DNA from: Roseivivax sediminis
GTDB taxonomy: Bacteria; Pseudomonadota; Alphaproteobacteria; Rhodobacterales; Rhodobacteraceae
DNA length: 64,000 bases
Reading direction: 5' to 3'
NCBI RefSeq assembly: GCF_900112685.1
Contig: NZ_FOMS01000001.1
Coordinates: 124,001 to 188,000, forward strand
Numbering within the stretch: the first letter of the stretch is position 1; the number at the start of each line of letters is the position of its first letter. Below, piece by piece: positions 62,476-64,000 of this stretch. Below the pieces are notes generated by a model. That model made no database searches, had not been told where the DNA came from, and was given only the letters and a program-made list of their open reading frames with translations. Both the position numbers and the translations under genes were made by a program.

Positions 62476-62988
62476 TCAGAGCGGCCGGCGCATCAGCACC
62501 GCTGGAAACCCGATCCCGCGCGGCAGTTCGATGCTGATCGGCCCGACCTCCTCGAAGCCCATGGCGCGATAGAACGGCACGGCGGTGAGCGTCGACTGGC
62601 AGCGCAGTTCGACCACGCCGGCCCGGGCCGCGTCCCGCATCACGTAGCTGACAAGCGCGCACCCTATTCCCTGGCGCGTGCGCCGGTGATCTGTCACCAC
62701 GTGACGCAGATGCCCGACGCTGCGGCGCACGCCGCGCGCGTTGCCCTGCGCCGCCTCGGTCCAGCCGCCCGCGCCGACCACCCGGCCCTCGCGCTCTGCC
62801 AGGAAGAAAGTACCGGATTCCAGCAGCGCCGGCTGTGCGCGCGAGATGATCGGGATCGACGTCACGTAGACCGATGGCGGATAATCCGGGCGGAGGAGCG
62901 CCGGATAGGATCGCTGGAACAGCGCGTCCACGGCCCCGAGATCGTCGGGCGTGGCGGTGCGGATGCTGAGCGCTTCGAGGTCTGACAT
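62476..62988 (-). CDS. GNAT family N-acetyltransferase
   Basis: This 170-aa protein has the acetyl-CoA-binding pattern VGHLRHVVTDHRRTRQGIGCALVSYVMRDAARAG (R/Q-x-x-G-x-G/A) and a hydrophobic core strand before it. GNAT enzymes transfer acetyl groups to amines; the substrate is unknown. It starts at ATG 62988. Downstream on the minus strand only the terminator at 62425-62452 intervenes before the Bax-inhibitor gene. Confidence 0.88.
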   Translation of the reverse strand: MSDLEALSIRTATPDDLGAVDALFQRSYPALLRPDYPPSVYVTSIPIISRAQPALLESGTFFLAEREGRVVGAGGWTEAAQGNARGVRRSVGHLRHVVTDHRRTRQGIGCALVSYVMRDAARAGVVELRCQSTLTAVPFYRAMGFEEVGPISIELPRGIGFPAVLMRRPL

Positions 62989-63047
62989 GACGGATCTCCT
63001 CCATCACAGTTCTAGCGCTGAATGGTCGCTCGGGCGAGACAAATGAC

Positions 63048-63082
63048 AAAACCGCCGCGGGATTGCTCCGGCGCGGCGGTTT
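63048..63082 (-). terminator. Rho-independent terminator of rpmG
   Basis: On minus: AAACCGCCGCG, 12-nt loop, CGCGGCGGTTT then TTGTC, 33 bp beyond the rpmG stop. Confidence 0.9.
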
Positions 63083-63114
63083 CGCTGTCCCTCGTCTTAC
63101 GCGAGGCGGAAGGC

Positions 63115-63282
63115 TTACTTGATCTTTCCTTCCTTGTATTCGACGTGCTTGCGCGCGACCGGATCGTACTTCTTGATCGTCATCTTTTCGGTCATCGTGC
63201 GGGCGTTCTTCTTCGTCACGTAGAAGTGGCCCGTGCCTGCGGTGGAATTCAGGCGGATCTTGATCGTGGTGGGCTTCGCCAT
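63115..63282 (-). CDS. rpmG: 50S ribosomal protein L33
   Basis: This 55-aa protein ([30 protein letters not shown], then [19 protein letters not shown]) is a typical bL33 without the CxxC zinc motifs (C- form). GGAGACGA lies upstream of ATG 63282. It has its own terminator and is not in a ribosomal operon. Confidence 0.97.
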   Translation of the reverse strand: MAKPTTIKIRLNSTAGTGHFYVTKKNARTMTEKMTIKKYDPVARKHVEYKEGKIK

Positions 63283-63418
63283 CGCTTCGTCTCCTTCGGG
63301 CGGCCTCGCGCGCGGGCGCCCGGGCCGTGAAATCTGTCAAAGCCGCCTTCTACCCGGTGCGCCCCGAGAGTCAACCGCTCTTGCGACATTTCCGCAGGCG
63401 CCGCTGCGTCCCGGCGAG

Positions 63419-63438
63419 GAAAGCCCGCAAGGGCTTGA
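63419..63438 (-). terminator. Rho-independent terminator of rnpB
   Basis: On minus: AAGCCC, TTGC loop, GGGCTT, then TCC. It lies a few bases past the 3' arm of RNase P RNA helix P1. Confidence 0.8.
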
Positions 63439-63441
63439 GGA

Positions 63442-63835
63442 GCTGCGCGCGGAGGGCCTGTAAGCCGGATTCTGTCTGCACCCGCGAAGGGCGGAGATGA
63501 CCATTCCTCTGGGCCGCCGGTTGCCCGGCGGCTCGAGCTGCCAACCCGGATCTCTCGGGCTGAAGCGGCCCTGCGAGGACAAAGCCCCGCGCGAGATCCC
63601 TATTTGGCATTGCTCCCGGTGGGGCTTGCCATGCGGGCGCCGTTGCCGGCCCCCCGGTGGGCTCTTACCCCACCGTTTCACCCTGACCGCGGAAAGCCCG
63701 CGGCGGTCTGTTTTCTGTGGCGCTGTCCGTCAGGTTGCCCTGCCCGGGCGTTACCCGGCACCGTCGCTTCAGGGAGTCCGGACTTTCCTCGGACCGATAC
63801 CGGCCCGCGGCCATCCGGCCCTCCGCGCAGCTTCG
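63442..63835 (-). ncRNA. rnpB: RNase P RNA (class A)
   Basis: Read on minus, the RNA has the conserved GAGGAAAGTCC (near 63780-63790), an internal TAAGAGCCCACCG block and the 3' ACAGAATCCGGCTTAC (near 63460-63475). The 5' AGCUGCGCGGAGGGCC pairs with GGCCCUCCGCGCGCAGCU at the 3' end (P1, with a 2-nt bulge). The catalytic RNA processes pre-tRNA 5' ends with RnpA. Ends are set from P1 and may differ by a few bases; its length of about 394 nt suits alphaproteobacteria. Confidence 0.95.
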
Positions 63836-63860
63836 CACATATGCGCCGCCGCCGCGGCGG

Positions 63861-64000
63861 TCAACGCGTGAGCGCCGGGGCCGAGAGCCAGTCCGACAGC
63901 GCATCGGTCACCGCGTCAGGCGCCTCGACACTGGGCAGATGCCCCGCCTCGTCGATCACCGTCAGCCCCGCCTGCGCGATCAGTTCGGCCATGAAGCTCT
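63861..64000 (-). CDS. Alpha/beta hydrolase C-terminus (partial)
   Basis: The frame is open from the window edge and ends with TGA at 63861. The visible 46 residues, read from the edge, include FMAELIAQAGLTVIDEAGHLPSVEAPDAV and DALSDWLSAP. The GHLPSVEAP pattern is that of the catalytic His region of alpha/beta hydrolases. The rest of the gene lies beyond the window. It begins where rnpB ends, on the same strand. Confidence 0.7.
   Translation of the reverse strand, partial: SFMAELIAQAGLTVIDEAGHLPSVEAPDAVTDALSDWLSAPALTR

Overview
The window is high-GC, tightly packed bacterial DNA. It resembles a marine, probably salt-adapted member of the Rhodobacteraceae (Roseobacter group, Alphaproteobacteria). 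The evidence is family-level: a fumC/DUF4169/ribbon-helix-helix/SIMPL block, CarD, a SUV3-like helicase, COQ9 divergent from rpsU, dnaG next to rpoD, an RNase P RNA gene of class A type, and LysR divergent from a DUF1127 gene. No complete mobile element, prophage, CRISPR array, tRNA or rRNA was found. Gene calls rest on reading the sequence, not on database searches.

Layout. 1-6.4 kb: the 3' end of fumC, two small regulators or unknowns, a SIMPL protein, a 939-aa envelope scaffold joining a PilM/GspL-like and a PilP/GspC-like part, and hppD divergent from an Lrp/AsnC regulator. 6.5-13.8 kb: a CPA2 cation/proton antiporter, then a minus-strand run of TPR protein, SUV3-like helicase, S4 protein, fdxA and carD. 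13.8-19.7 kb: a plus-strand run of SCP2 protein, lipase-like hydrolase, MBL-fold exonuclease, ATP-dependent DNA ligase and oligoendopeptidase F. 19.8-30.4 kb: ribD-nrdR, YjbQ, small envelope proteins, an SDR, a DedA protein whose reading frame lacks a normal start codon, hlyU-like gene, rpoD, dnaG and glutamate dehydrogenase. 30.8-39.1 kb: three TadE/F/G-like genes, an HAD hydrolase, an alpha/beta hydrolase broken by a 5-bp duplication, a threonine/serine dehydratase, a MATE pump and two PaaI thioesterases. 39.5-47.1 kb: a fatty-acid or branched-chain acyl-CoA degradation cluster (two MerR regulators, acyl-CoA dehydrogenase, GST, thiolase, FadB/J-type multienzyme). 47.2-53.6 kb: xseA, purD, two quinone oxidoreductases, COQ9 and rpsU. 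53.6-64 kb: a fused glycine/sarcosine plus dimethylglycine methyltransferase (glycine betaine synthesis) behind a long leader, a CAP protein, 8-oxoguanine deaminase, a histidinol-phosphatase-like enzyme, an XRE regulator, a third quinone oxidoreductase, LysR/DUF1127, Bax-inhibitor-1 protein, GNAT, rpmG, rnpB and the end of a hydrolase gene.

The most unusual points are non-genic or structural. One dispersed intergenic element (a GC hairpin, then GGAGTATTT, then AAGAAG) occurs seven times, always just 3' of genes. A 21-bp palindrome occurs twice. A 155-bp segment between purD and a quinone oxidoreductase is bounded by a 27-bp perfect inverted repeat. Among the genes, the most interesting are the PilM/PilP-like fusion, the orphan Tad-like cassette, the betaine synthase with its 426-nt leader beyond the rpsU terminator, the SUV3-like helicase with an acidic then RG/GK-rich tail, the ATC-start DedA gene and the CTGTC-duplication frameshift.
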